This document shows positions 49,901 through 60,760 of a stretch of 64,000 nucleotides of DNA, one piece after another (position 1 is the stretch's first letter; each line of letters opens with the position of its first letter). Made by a program: the position numbers and the translations under genes. Source of the DNA: Klebsormidium nitens (lineage: Eukaryota; Streptophyta; Klebsormidiophyceae; Klebsormidiales; Klebsormidiaceae); assembly GCA_000708835.1 (NCBI GenBank), contig DF237196.1, positions 58,907-122,906 of the forward strand, read 5' to 3'. The notes beneath the pieces are model-generated. The model had not been told where the DNA came from. It made no database searches and saw only the letters and a list, made by a program, of their open reading frames with translations.

Positions 49901-52900
49901 AAAAGGAGCGGGAATGCTGTAAATTTGCGGTGCTTGGCTTTTGTAGGGGTGAACCAGTCTGATGAGTATTGAGACCCAAGTAAAAAGGGGTCCGAAAGAA
50001 CAGTAAAAGACCCGGGATCGCATGCGTAAGTCTGGGCATCTGCAAAGATCGGCGACGCGTTTCGCATCAAAATGGCATCCGTTCAGCTGACAACACAGGG
50101 AGGATGAAGATCTTCAGGGTTTCTCAAATTGGTACTTTCTAGGAGTTGGAACCTTCGGCAAAGCCGTACGAACGGGGGGGAAAGCAACGAGACTTGCGGC
50201 ATCTCATTACGTGTAAACGTTTCCAAAGTTACTTGGTTCGGTGTAGCAACACGCAGCTCCCCCGCCTGTGGCATCCAGCCGTCGGAACGAGGGTGCAGAG
50301 AAGGTGGTCTCGGAGGGAGGATTGCGGCAAGAGTCTTGGTTACGCCTCACAAAGAGTTGAGTCGACGAAAAATGCACATCCTAACGAGCGTCAAGCGCTC
50401 CCCCGTAGTTCCTTTGGACACGCTAACTTTCGTTCCGGACGAAGGTAGCTGCACCTACTTCGTACAGAAATGGCCGACTCACCGTCCCGAACAGCCCCGA
50501 CCCAAGCACGTTCTCCGGGTTGTAGTTCCCCGTCGCCACCCGGATCTCCTCCGACGTGAACTCCCGCCACGGCGGCAGCACCTCCGTGCTCTCCCGCAGA
50601 CTCAGCAGCCGCGTCGTGCGGCTCACCGTGTCCCTTCCCCCCCGGTACCCACTGTCAGTCGTCGACCGCTCGAGTCGCTCCCGTGCCCCATGATCGCTGC
50701 TGGTTGACTTTCGTGGGCTTGTGCGGAGGGGGGGTGTGGAGCTACGCGGGCTGGAGTCTGCGGCGGGGGGGGACGGGGAGGAGCGCCAGGGCGAGCTGAG
50801 GATGGCGGCCGCGCCGCCGGGGCTCGGGGGTGGTGGCGGGGACGAGGACATTGCGCCGTTGTAGTTGGACAACTGCGGGGAGGGGATGCAGGATTGATTG
50901 ATTTGGACTATCCATTTTTGAGCAGAGAATTGGTAATTTCGAATTCCATGCGGAGAGGGATGCCCGCGAGGTGATTCGCACTGCAGCAGCCAGCTTGGAC
51001 AGACTGATTTTCATTGGGACACAATCTTTTCAGGAGGAGTTCACGCTTGCCAACCACCAGAAAGTCAACCAGATTGCACGCGGGTTAAACAAAACGGTGC
51101 GTTCTTAAACGGAGAAAGAACGGGCAGGATGTAGAAACCTTGCGGAAAACGCAACGGAGTACAGACCCGTAGTGGAAATCGTCCGCCTGGCCACAAGAGA
51201 AGACGTCATATAGAGACACGGGCAAAGTGTGGCTCATTCGCCACCTCTTCTCGAAAGCTTTTGCAGCGCAAAGATTCTGATAAAAACACACACAAGGTGG
51301 AACAATTTACCATGGGGAAGCTGGTGACGGACACGGAGATGGACTTGCTGGGGAGCCGTTCAAAGGACGGGTCCGCAGAAGTGGGGCCGCCCGCAGGCGC
51401 AACGAGCATGGAGTGCGACTGGCTGTGGGACTTCCGACGCCGCTTGCTATAAACAATAGCCGCCCAGATGATACCTGGAAGATGATTTAACACAAGGGAG
51501 TGAGCAGCATGCAAAATTGTCTTCAGAAACGAGCGCAAATGTGATTGACGAGACTGAAGATCGCACTAGAGTCTTCGCAAATGTCAAAAGTAATACCAAC
51601 GGGACGGTGCTCGCGAAGTGAGGAGGACAACGGTGACTTGAATCGCGAGGTAGTGAAGGCAAGGAACCGCAGCACTTGGGGCATGAAGCAGAAAGAGGTG
51701 CGTTCGTCTTTCGATCAAGACTTTGCCACGCACATAGCCCTGGAATAATTCTTTAAGTGTCCAGTGACTTTTACAAGCCTGTAATGTCAGTAAACACGCG
51801 GAAAAGGAGCTGAAGCCACTGTCCGAACACGCATTTCAGCTTACTGTCTTGAAGTACTGTGAAGGACATCAATGCTCACCCGCAATTAGCAACACCCCAG
51901 CAATCGCACCGACAATCCCCCCAATGATTGCACCAGTAGCGCTTCCAGACGAACTCGAAGGAGCCGCAGAGTTGGGCACCGTCGAGCCCGCAGTTGATGC
52001 TGTAAGAGGAGGTTCAACAGCAAAGGTAAGCCTCAAGCGGACTGGGGCGCATCGTCGCACCATCGACGGGATGTGCTTGGCACGCTTTCAGGCGAAAACA
52101 TGTGTAAGAGGTGCTCGTTCCGAATGTCAACTCGAACTGTGAAGTGCACTTGCTACACATTTGTGGTGAAGACGCCAGATTCAGTAGCACAAGGAGACAG
52201 AAGGTCAAAAGGACGTCGTGAGGCAAGACGACGAAGGGAACGGCAGTCCAACAGACCTGTTGGCGGCAGATGTACACCTCAGCTTCGCTGGCAGTGTGAC
52301 GATGTGAAGAGATGCTCATGGCTTCGCTTGCAAATCCGAACCCAAGGAACAGAGATACAGCAGACCCTAAGCGGACCAAAAAAGGTTTCTCTGACCACTC
52401 ACGGTCTAGCTGTGCTGGCGGCGTGACTGACGTCACCAAGACGTTCCCAAAGTCGCTTTGGTTCAGCTGCAGGCTCCGGCCGTTGCGCCCCTCCAAAACG
52501 TCCTCGATCCCGGCCGCGGTCCAGATCTGGAACTTATCGCCCACCAAGGGAACCACCGACGTGTCCACCAGAATGCTTCCCTGGACGGCGCGCCCCAGGA
52601 TGATCTGGAACGGCTGCACTCCGAGCTGGCTCGCCAGGGCGTTCAGGAAGGCCTGCGAGGGAAAGAGGAACGGGTGTGATTGAGAAAATGAAGATGGGTC
52701 AATTGTGCATAAGGAGGCTGAGCTTCAGTCGAGTAAGATGGCACTTGAAGCGTTTTCCGCTTTCATACTGAAGAAAAGGAGTATGGTACCCGTTGTCTCT
52801 TCACCATCGCCTCCAAGTGTTATGCAGCAGCAGCAGCCTTGGGGAAATCCAAGACAGTGTTCGCTGATGGTGATGATGACTTCGAAATCAACCAGGTTAC

Positions 52901-55900
52901 CTGCTTGAGAGCGGGAAGGACAAATGTGTACAGCAGGCCCTGCTTCAGTACCGAGGCTTTTGCTCATGCTCATACCAGTCTCGGGTCATGTGCGCCCATG
53001 ACAACTTGATATACATCGATTCGTGTGGTATCAGACAGCTCGACTGAGACCCTCGCCAACCCGTCAATCCGTTCCCAGTAAAAGCAAAGCGAAGCTGTCA
53101 ATAATTAATGAGAATACTAAACATACTCGAAACACAACGAGCACTTACCGTCTGGAAGCTCGGCGTCCAGTCGACCAGATTCCTGTCCACAAATCTGTAG
53201 CTGGCTCCCAATCCGTACACGCAGTTACACCGTCCGGTCACTGACCCCAACCCCGCCGTCTGATTCACCGGGCACGTGCATGCGCTGCTCCCAGGAGTTC
53301 CTGTCGTCTGGTTGATCGGAATGACGGTCTGGTTCAAAGAAGGAACCACTACGGTGGAGTTCTGTCCAGGGGGAGCCGAAACTATCACAGTGGTGTTTAG
53401 CCCAGGGGGGGCAGGAATGACTACGGTGCTATTTGACCCAGGAGGACCAGGGACGACTATGGTGGTGTTCTGTCCAGGAAGGGTCTGATTTGCCACAGCT
53501 GGCGAAGGGGCGCTCGCATTGAGCGCAGGGGTACTCCCGTTTTGGCCAGCGACCGGGGTAGGGGCTATGATGGTGACGTTTTGTCCAGGGACTGGTGACG
53601 GGGCTATGACGGTGACATTCTGAGGGGTGGGTGCAATGATGGTCGTGTTCTGTCCGGGCACCGGTGCGGGGGCCACAATTGAACCGTTTAGGCCAGGAGT
53701 AGGGGCGGTGGTGTTGACTGGGATGGTGGTGTTTTTGGCTGGGATGGGAGTCGGGGCCGGCGTTGACGAGGTTACGGGGCAGACAGAGCCCGTGGGGCAC
53801 ACCAAGGAGGGGTTGCCCGAAAAGATACTGCACAGCCAGAGAGGAGGCAGTAAGTAGACCAAGGCGTTTCATATCGTTGTTGCCTAAGGGCTTGAACGCT
53901 CTGGCTTAGGTCAAGACCGATGACAACGACTATCATTGGAAAAACTTCGTAAGTGTTGAGAATTTAAGCCCAGAATTTGGTCCTCCATAGTAGAGAACAA
54001 CCTGAACGTGCAGTCAACACCATGATGAGAAAAATACTCGAAAGCTGTCAAGCACTCACGCCATGTCATGCACTCATGGGAAGACATGCGGAAATCATCA
54101 AAGTACAAAAGTCCACTTGCGATCTTGCAACGGACATCTCTGCTGTAAGGGGAGTGCCCCAAGGAGGATGACAGAGGAGAGCCTTACCAGGTCGGCCCTG
54201 AGCCTGCCGGCCACCCCCACGGCGCAAACCCATCGCAAACAATCGCGTTGCTCAGCAGCCCCGCCGGCACCGTCCCCACCAGCTTCGTGAAGCGCAGATC
54301 CAGCGCCGTCAGCGTCGGGAGCAGCTTCACCAGCTCACTAGGGATCGTCCCGTTGACCTGAGTGTTATCTAAGTACAGACTCCTCAGGCTGGAAAGCCCC
54401 CCCAGGGTCGCTGGGATCGGCCCGCTGAAGCTGTTCCTATCGAGGTACAGCTTCACGAGCGTCTTCAGCCCCCCTATGCTTGGGGGAATGCTGCCTGAGA
54501 GCTGATTGATGTTGACATAAAACTCCATAATGCTGCTGAGCCCAGTGAGGGGGGGAATCGAGCCAGTGAGGTTGTTAGTGCCGAGGTAGAGCAGGCGGAG
54601 TTGCTGGAAGGAGCCCATCCAGGAAGGGATGCTTCCGGTAAGCGCCGTCGAGCTCATGTCCAGGGATTGCAGCCCCGTCAGCGCTTGAAGGGAGGCGGGA
54701 AGAGTGCCGCCGAGCGGGTTGTTTGACAGGAATCTGTGTGGGGAGGAGAAGGGTGATGGACAACTGTTACTTAGAACGACTCAGGACCAGAAAGAATGTT
54801 GAGCTTCTCAATGACACTCTCGCTCAGGTCGAGAAAGATGACGACCTGGCTTTGTGAAGGTCCTTTCTAGCATAGTTTGTGAACGTCCTTTCTAGCATAG
54901 GGAGGCAGCGACGCCGCTTAAGAAACTTGGGGGTCTCTGAACTTGGATCCTCTATTTTCAGCTCTTAACAAGAGGACCATAACAGCTCCCTTCTATGCAA
55001 CACAGGCATGCAATGGGACCGAAGTGGCGCTTCAGAACTTACATCTCTGTAATGGAAGTCAAGCGTGAAAACACATCTGGAAGTCCCCCAACAATTTGGT
55101 TGTTCTGTAAGTGTCTGCAGGGGATCAAACAGTAGCAGGGGATCAAACAGTAGCAGGGGATCAAACAGTAGGCTAAGTCAACTCCAGAAGACACCTTGTC
55201 AAACCTCAATAGTCCTGCATCGCAACAGCATCCCAACCTTTTGGTTCAAAGACTACTTCATCCTTTCCGTCCAGTTCATCATTTTGCTTAATAATCATCT
55301 ACCGAACAAAATAGCTTCCTCGGCTTTAACTGCAAAAAAGTACAACATATGTTGAAGAGCCTCAATTTGGCTAGTAGAGGTGGTCCAAGGAGTACAAATT
55401 GTACCACACAGTCGGAAAAGAATAATCGTTTTCCCGGAAACAGCTTGTGACGTCTTTAGCCAGCGAGAGCAACTGTTCTGAACTTACATGCCCAGCAATG
55501 ATGTCATCTGACCCAACGAGTCCGGAATTGGGCCTCCGCTCAGTTGATTGTTGTTAAGATATCTGCAGCCATGAACCACTCGTTATGAGAGAGCACACAT
55601 TAGAAGGATCTCTTCTTACTCCAGTGAAGCCTGCCCATTACAACAGGAGACTTTTCTAGCTTCAATACCCTTTGTTCCAGGTTGCTTCTTGCCCCAACCG
55701 CAGGGCCCAATGTGAAATCATGGCTGAGAATCCGAGATCACTCACAAATACTGAAGACCTGGAAGGTTTGACACGGTGTCCATAACATCCACTATGCTCC
55801 CTGAGAGACCCTGGTTCGAAAGATCTCTGCAAGACAAAGTATGGAGGGTGGTCAGTATGCATCATGAAAGTCCCGGCGCAGCTATCAAAGCAGAAATTGG

Positions 55901-56672
55901 CACTTGCGTACATGATCACTTGTGACAAGACAGAGTGGTCAACGCATGCAGTACTTTGGAATCAGCTGACAGCATCCCTGGAATTGCTTAAAATCGTACC
56001 AACAAGAGAGACTCCAAACAGTTCAATACGGGCCCACATTGAGGGTGAAATTTGACAAGTTGCTCACAGTTTGTACACGGTGGTGTCTGCACAGAACACG
56101 CCTTGCCAGGTGCAGAAAAAACTTGCGCTTGTCCATGTGGACAGAGCATTGCCCGTGCTCCCTTGAAAGACCCCTTTTAGTGCCGTCAGAGTGGCCCCTA
56201 CAAGAACATACGTTCAAGATCAACACATGCCCTCTCGCCGTTGGCAGACAAAATGGTTGCCTATGGAAATGATAAGGAGTGACTCCTAAGATGCCAACCC
56301 CATGCAAAGCAAGTGCGATTTATGTGTCACCGGATCAAAGTGCTTAAGAGAGAGAGAGAGAGAGATTCAAAACACACCCTTACAAATGCTGCAGAGAACG
56401 CTGGAACCTTACGGAAAAATCAAGGTGGAAAGCAGGCGACAGTGTGCATGAAGGACGAGTGCGCCCGTGCGGCATCAACTGCGAAAAGCACCTAAAACTC
56501 TGCAATGCGGGGTATAGACAAGGATATGCTGGGGTTGGGTCAATGTGGTTGATGCATGCAGCCTTGAGATAAGTCTAAGGTCCTCACCGTCGTCTCCAAC
56601 AGTACCGCCAGGCACTGGGAGACAGAGCGCCAAGAAAAGGCACAATAGCGGCCACCTACTCGGGGACCCCAT
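46981..56672 (-). CDS. LRR receptor-like kinase (LRR-VIII-1-like), 15 exons, 1149 aa
   Basis: Cell-surface receptor kinase on the minus strand. Exons: 56588-56672, 56068-56197, 55746-55826, 55488-55562, 55043-55114, 54188-54733, 53149-53827, 52403-52652, 51880-51999, 51311-51474, 50483-50872, 49676-49894, 48207-48327, 47711-47845, 46981-47363. All GT-AG phases agree; the sum is 3450 bases. Order: signal peptide (1-24); LRR N-cap with FFCTWQGVFC (about 30-71); leucine-rich repeats (72-325), three in single phase-2 exons of 72-81 bases; an Asn/Pro-rich region with many N-x-T/S sequons (330-520); a cysteine region (CTCP, CNCVYG) and a beta-rich domain (520-639) as in land-plant LRR-VIII-1 receptors; membrane helix from about 662; then RRRKS; a Ser/Pro-rich juxtamembrane; kinase (about 845-1149) with GSGLFGTV (858-865), Lys879, HRDIKANN (977-984) and DFG (997-999). 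All catalytic residues are present, so it is probably active. The ligand is unknown. Confidence 0.92.
49529..49600 (-). repeat. Partial duplicate of kinase exon 12 inside the next intron
   Basis: The minus strand reads SRERMLVYDFMPN followed by GTGAGA, nearly identical to the end of exon 12 (SRELMLVYDFMPNGTLQ) at 49676-49760. It has no matching acceptor, and its end phase does not fit exon 13, so it is a relic rather than a usable alternative exon. Confidence 0.7.
55118..55171. repeat. Three tandem 18-base units at a 3' splice site
   Basis: CAGGGGATCAAACAGTAG is repeated three times, ending four bases from the acceptor of receptor-kinase exon 5 (minus strand). It multiplies the pyrimidine tract and possible branch-point region of that intron. 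Confidence 0.85.
56347..56364. repeat. GA microsatellite
   Basis: About nine AG dinucleotides in intron 1 of the receptor kinase. Confidence 0.9.
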
Positions 56673-59106
56673 TGGGATTCCCGCTTCGAATTGTAACTTT
56701 TAGCAACCTGCAATTTAAAACCCAAGCTTCACGACCGCAAAATCGGGCTCAAGGATCAGACATGCAGAATCCTGGACGGACCGATGGTATGGCTACTGGA
56801 CACAAGAACGAAAACAGACATTCAATTATTGGAAGTCCGTGCATGCAACATCTTATGAGCTTGTCAGCATATGAACCATGAGCATTTCTAAACAAGCTGA
56901 TTGTGTCTAGAATACACGCATTTTGTTAGTACGAGCCAGAGAGCAGCCGGATCCTTACCTTAAAAACTTTTCATTCTCGACTTTCGCAACTTCGTATGTG
57001 CTCAACTAGCGGAGCACCCTATATCCTTTCCTTTAAGACTGTCCTCAGCTGACCTGCTCGATACAAATCTGTGTTGGATGTCCCTTGTGCAAAACCGGCC
57101 TAGACCCTGCCTCAGCAATGCTTCAAGAGAGTCGCCTTTCTGATCACTCTTGTAACCTGCGGTTTCACCAAAGAAAGCTGTGCGGATTGAACAGGACCTC
57201 ACTTGATGTGAGAACCACCATCTACAGGTGCACAGTAGGGCCTCTACCTAGACTAACGGGCATTCCTAAGAAGACATGCAAGTGTGAGCTGTTCTACCTT
57301 GGCTCAGAAACCCAAGACCTCAACTCCACGGACTCTGTTCTCTTGTTTGACTGAGAGTGCCTAAGTATGTGCTTAGAAAAACACGTTGATTCTTGTTTAT
57401 GCCCCGTGTAGCGCCTGCGCCAAAACTCTTCTCTAAACCTGCAAACTTTGCAGGTGGTTCACAGATAAAGGGGCCGCAGTAAGTAATGCTGTCAACCTTT
57501 ATGCCAACGGCGTTCAGTACGATCCAAACGTGCTTTGTACAAACAGCTGCGCGCTCCGGGCTGCTTCTTGCTTCTTATATTGCTCCCCTGTCAAAGCATA
57601 TCTAAGGTTAGGTACCGTAGTTGGATCGAATCCTGTTCTCCGCCACAGAAAGCGCCTTCAAGTTTGCCCCATGGGCCCCACGCTGATCGCCTCTGATTTG
57701 CCCCATGCAGACGGCCCTGAACTTTGAAGATGGAACCAGATGGAACAAGGTCCAATTCTATGAATGATAAATTCCATACTTCTCGATATAAAATTGCATA
57801 TATTAAGGTGAGTTCTACCGGGCAGATTTAAACAGAACACCCTAACCTAGATAATTACGCTCTCCGCATAGCTAAACCCATTTCAATCCCCGAGGTAACC
57901 TCATCCATCCACCGGGCGTGAGCTAATGAATTTTCGCGCAAATTTGAATGAATTTATCCTTTAGAAACGACACATTCCAGATCTGCGCCTCCGGCCAATC
58001 ACGAGGCAGAGTCACCTTCAATCATGACAACCAATTATTGTCCAGTTGAGTCTTGACCAAGGGTACACGTGTACGCCGCGGCCGCCCCGCCTGAGACGGT
58101 AACGGTGAGCGCGGCAAATCATCATTTTACCAACTATGAAAGTGGTAATGGTACTCCCATGCGTTCGTCGACATGTCTGCTCTAGTTGAACCACAGCCTC
58201 AGGCAGCGCTGGAACCAGAATTTTGCACAAGTTCCTAGCTGCAGCGAAGCCTGTTGGCTGCACCCAATTGCTGGTGCGGGCAGCTGCCAGAAATTCATAC
58301 GCCTGCATTCAGCTTGTCAGGATCACATCAGGAGGAATTGGCACCATTTCATGCAAGGCCTCAATGTGAACAATCTGAGGTAGCTCGGTACTTTTCACCG
58401 GAGCGGCAGGAGTTGGTGGTTTTCTTAATGTGTGCTTTGCGGTAGGGACTTGAAGGGAGAAGATTTGTATCTGACTTGTATAGGAAAAGTCAATCAAGCA
58501 AAGGGAAAGTACGGGGATTCACGGTGCGCTGGTTCGACTTTCCTACCCCAGATTACAGGTATGCCGAGAACACATGCTTTTGTTATTCATCATTGCGGAG
58601 TAATTCGGATGTTCTAAGTAACTATGATACGCCACAGAGAAAGGTGTTGTACCTTTTGTATGTCAGACTAGCATCGAAGTATGAATTGCAGCAGGTGGCA
58701 TTCGTATGGATAAGAAGAGGGGTATCTGAATTGCCACTTTGAGGATTGATGCCAGATCCTGCTCACCGCTCTTCCATCAGCATGAGTTGCTTTTTTAAAA
58801 AATGGTGGGGGCGGGGCGGGGCACATTAACTCTGCTCCAGCGCAGATAGTTTTTAATTCAGATTGTGTGTGCCAGAGCCAGAAGCATGACAGAATGCTGC
58901 TCTCTTTGACAGGCGCCAACAAACTAAAGGATTGGATACTTTTATTGAACTTTGCAGCATTCTTCTGCTGTTTCTCTACGGTGCTTTTTGAGCGGCATTT
59001 ATCAAGCAAGAGTCTTCGATGCTTTTCGAAGGAGGACCATTGCTTGGATTGGCTCTACTGACATCCATCCTGAGGGTGTTTTATAAATGCAGGAGGTCAA
59101 ATCACA
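56673..59106. other. Spacer between the receptor kinase and NDUFA8
   Basis: Contains the promoters of two divergent genes. A plus-strand open stretch at 57437-57727 begins after a stop, passes a TTGCAG acceptor, and reads WFTDKGAAVSNAVNLYANG, which looks protein-like, but there is no partner exon and no recognised domain. Nothing else is seen. Confidence 0.4.
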
Positions 59107-59763
59107 ATGGCTGGCGACGCGGAAGTGCCGGTTGCCACCTCTGCAGTGCTCATGTCAGCAGCGAAGCACATAGGCAAAAATTGTGCCCGCGAGAACCACG
59201 CATTTCTTGATTGCAAGCGGGCGGACGAGACCCCGGAGAGTTGCTTGGACAAGGGGGAGCAGGTGTCTCGATGCGTCGTGTCCTTGTGAGTTATGTCACG
59301 GTTTGGTCTACAGACGATCATCGGCTGCTTGTTCCAATTTCAGCAAACCTGACCAGATCTGCAGCGGTTTTTGATCGGCACCGATCATGACTGCAAGATC
59401 ATGGATATCGAAGCACGTCTCAAAAAGCTTGCCGCTGTCGTCGACGCTCCCAAGGATCTCGCAAATGAATTCTGGGCCCCCTGGGATTGTGTTCAAGAGC
59501 AAATTCGTTCACTCTCTGTTAAAAGGTTGACAACTGCCAAAAGGACTCCTATCAATGTTGCAACCAAACGCAAAGGTGGCTAATTGCGGTAGCTGATATG
59601 TCGATTTTCAAAGTTGGACTTCTGCTGATGCAGGTTGAAGGAGTTGAATGGCAAGTGCCCAAAAGCCTTCAATGCCTACGTCAAATGTATGGACTACCGG
59701 ACAAATGAGTTTGACCTCTGCAGAAAAGAGCAAGCAGAGTTTGAAAAGCAGTGTCCATTATAG
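59107..59763 (+). CDS. NDUFA8: NADH dehydrogenase 1 alpha subcomplex subunit 8 (complex I)
   Basis: Two exons, 59107-59285 and 59634-59763, joined in phase (donor GTGAGT, acceptor TGCAG), give 102 residues, the usual length for the plant protein. It is an accessory subunit of mitochondrial respiratory complex I, held in the intermembrane space by disulfides formed through the Mia40 route. The sequence shows four cysteine pairs of CHCH type: C26-x9-C36, C46-x9-C56, C68-x9-C78 and C89-x10-C100. Family signatures are PVATSAVLMSAAKHIGKNC near the start and NEFDLCRKEQAEFEKQCPL at the end. There is no cleavable presequence, as expected. The intron holds an unrelated open frame (59371-59583). Confidence 0.95.
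59371..59583 (+). other. Open frame inside the NDUFA8 intron
   Basis: Seventy codons, reading IEARLKKLAAVVDAPKDLAN and NEFWAPWDCVQEQIRSL, ending in a basic tail. It looks helical and protein-like. It is not in phase with NDUFA8 exon 1 without extra splicing, and I cannot assign it. It could be an inserted gene fragment. Confidence 0.3.
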
Positions 59764-60760
59764 CGCGCCTGGGGCTTCGTAGGAAACATAGCGTTTCTTT
59801 GATACGCAACTCCTTCCCACTAGAGATGCTCTTGCACGGATATGGCCAGCAACATGCAATTATGAGGAGTCGGTGTTGAGCCGAACGTTCTTGGTTACCA
59901 GATTTACGATCATTCTGAAGGACAATCGAGAAGCTGAAGGGTGTCTTCTCGTTGCATTGAGTGTCCAAGCCGGCCGGGCCCAAGCGGAATCTGAATCGAT
60001 CGGGGTCCTGCAGTAGTCCTGTTAGTAATCGCACCTTTATGCAAGCAAGTCGTTGTAGTATCGTTCAATGCATGACGGTCTGCTGCATGGCACATCACTT
60101 CCGGCCAATTCACAACATGCATTGCATGTGCATGGCCAGTCTCTCTGCACTTAAATCCTGATTGTTTGGCTTTGATCACGAAATGTATGCGGCTGACTCT
60201 TCTACAATCGATCCTGGCCATGGCCGGGCCTGCTTGCATACTAATGTGTTGAACCACGCTGCTAGGGCTGTACCGTCCTATGCACTAGATTTGCAACGCA
60301 GAAGTTCATGCAGGGGCCGGCGCGGCAGCTACCACTTATAGTGACAGCTCTACGACGACGCAACATGCCTTATAAAAGTCACGGAGGCTTATAGTGTAAA
60401 GAGGGCATGCATCGAAATAGTGAGATCATAGAATCCCATGATTGGATGTTGCAAATCAGCATTGGTCGCGGACACCGTAGACAATCTAAAACTCAGATTA
60501 TGGGAGCATACAGTAGTTTTGTTGCCGCGGAATGGTTAGTTCCTTAGTCAACTCCCTGCAAACTGACTAGAATGAACGAACTCTACTTGCAAACACTCGT
60601 CCACAGGGAGGGTGTCACCCCAGGAGCTTCGGAGGCTGGCCTAACACAGATGCAATCTTATGATGCACCTCCCAGCTCACAGATCGTCCAAGAGTAAAGC
60701 ATAAACCACCCTTGGACGAATAACACTATCCGCATGGCCAAACTCCATCCTAATTTTACT
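59764..60760. other. Convergent 3' interval
   Basis: Lies between the ends of NDUFA8 (plus) and the F-box gene (minus). It holds both 3' untranslated regions. No gene or repeat is seen. Confidence 0.5.

Noticed and set aside
57600-57660. tRNA-like T-arm sequence (GATCGAATCC)
   Set aside because: No acceptor stem, D-arm or anticodon arm around it.
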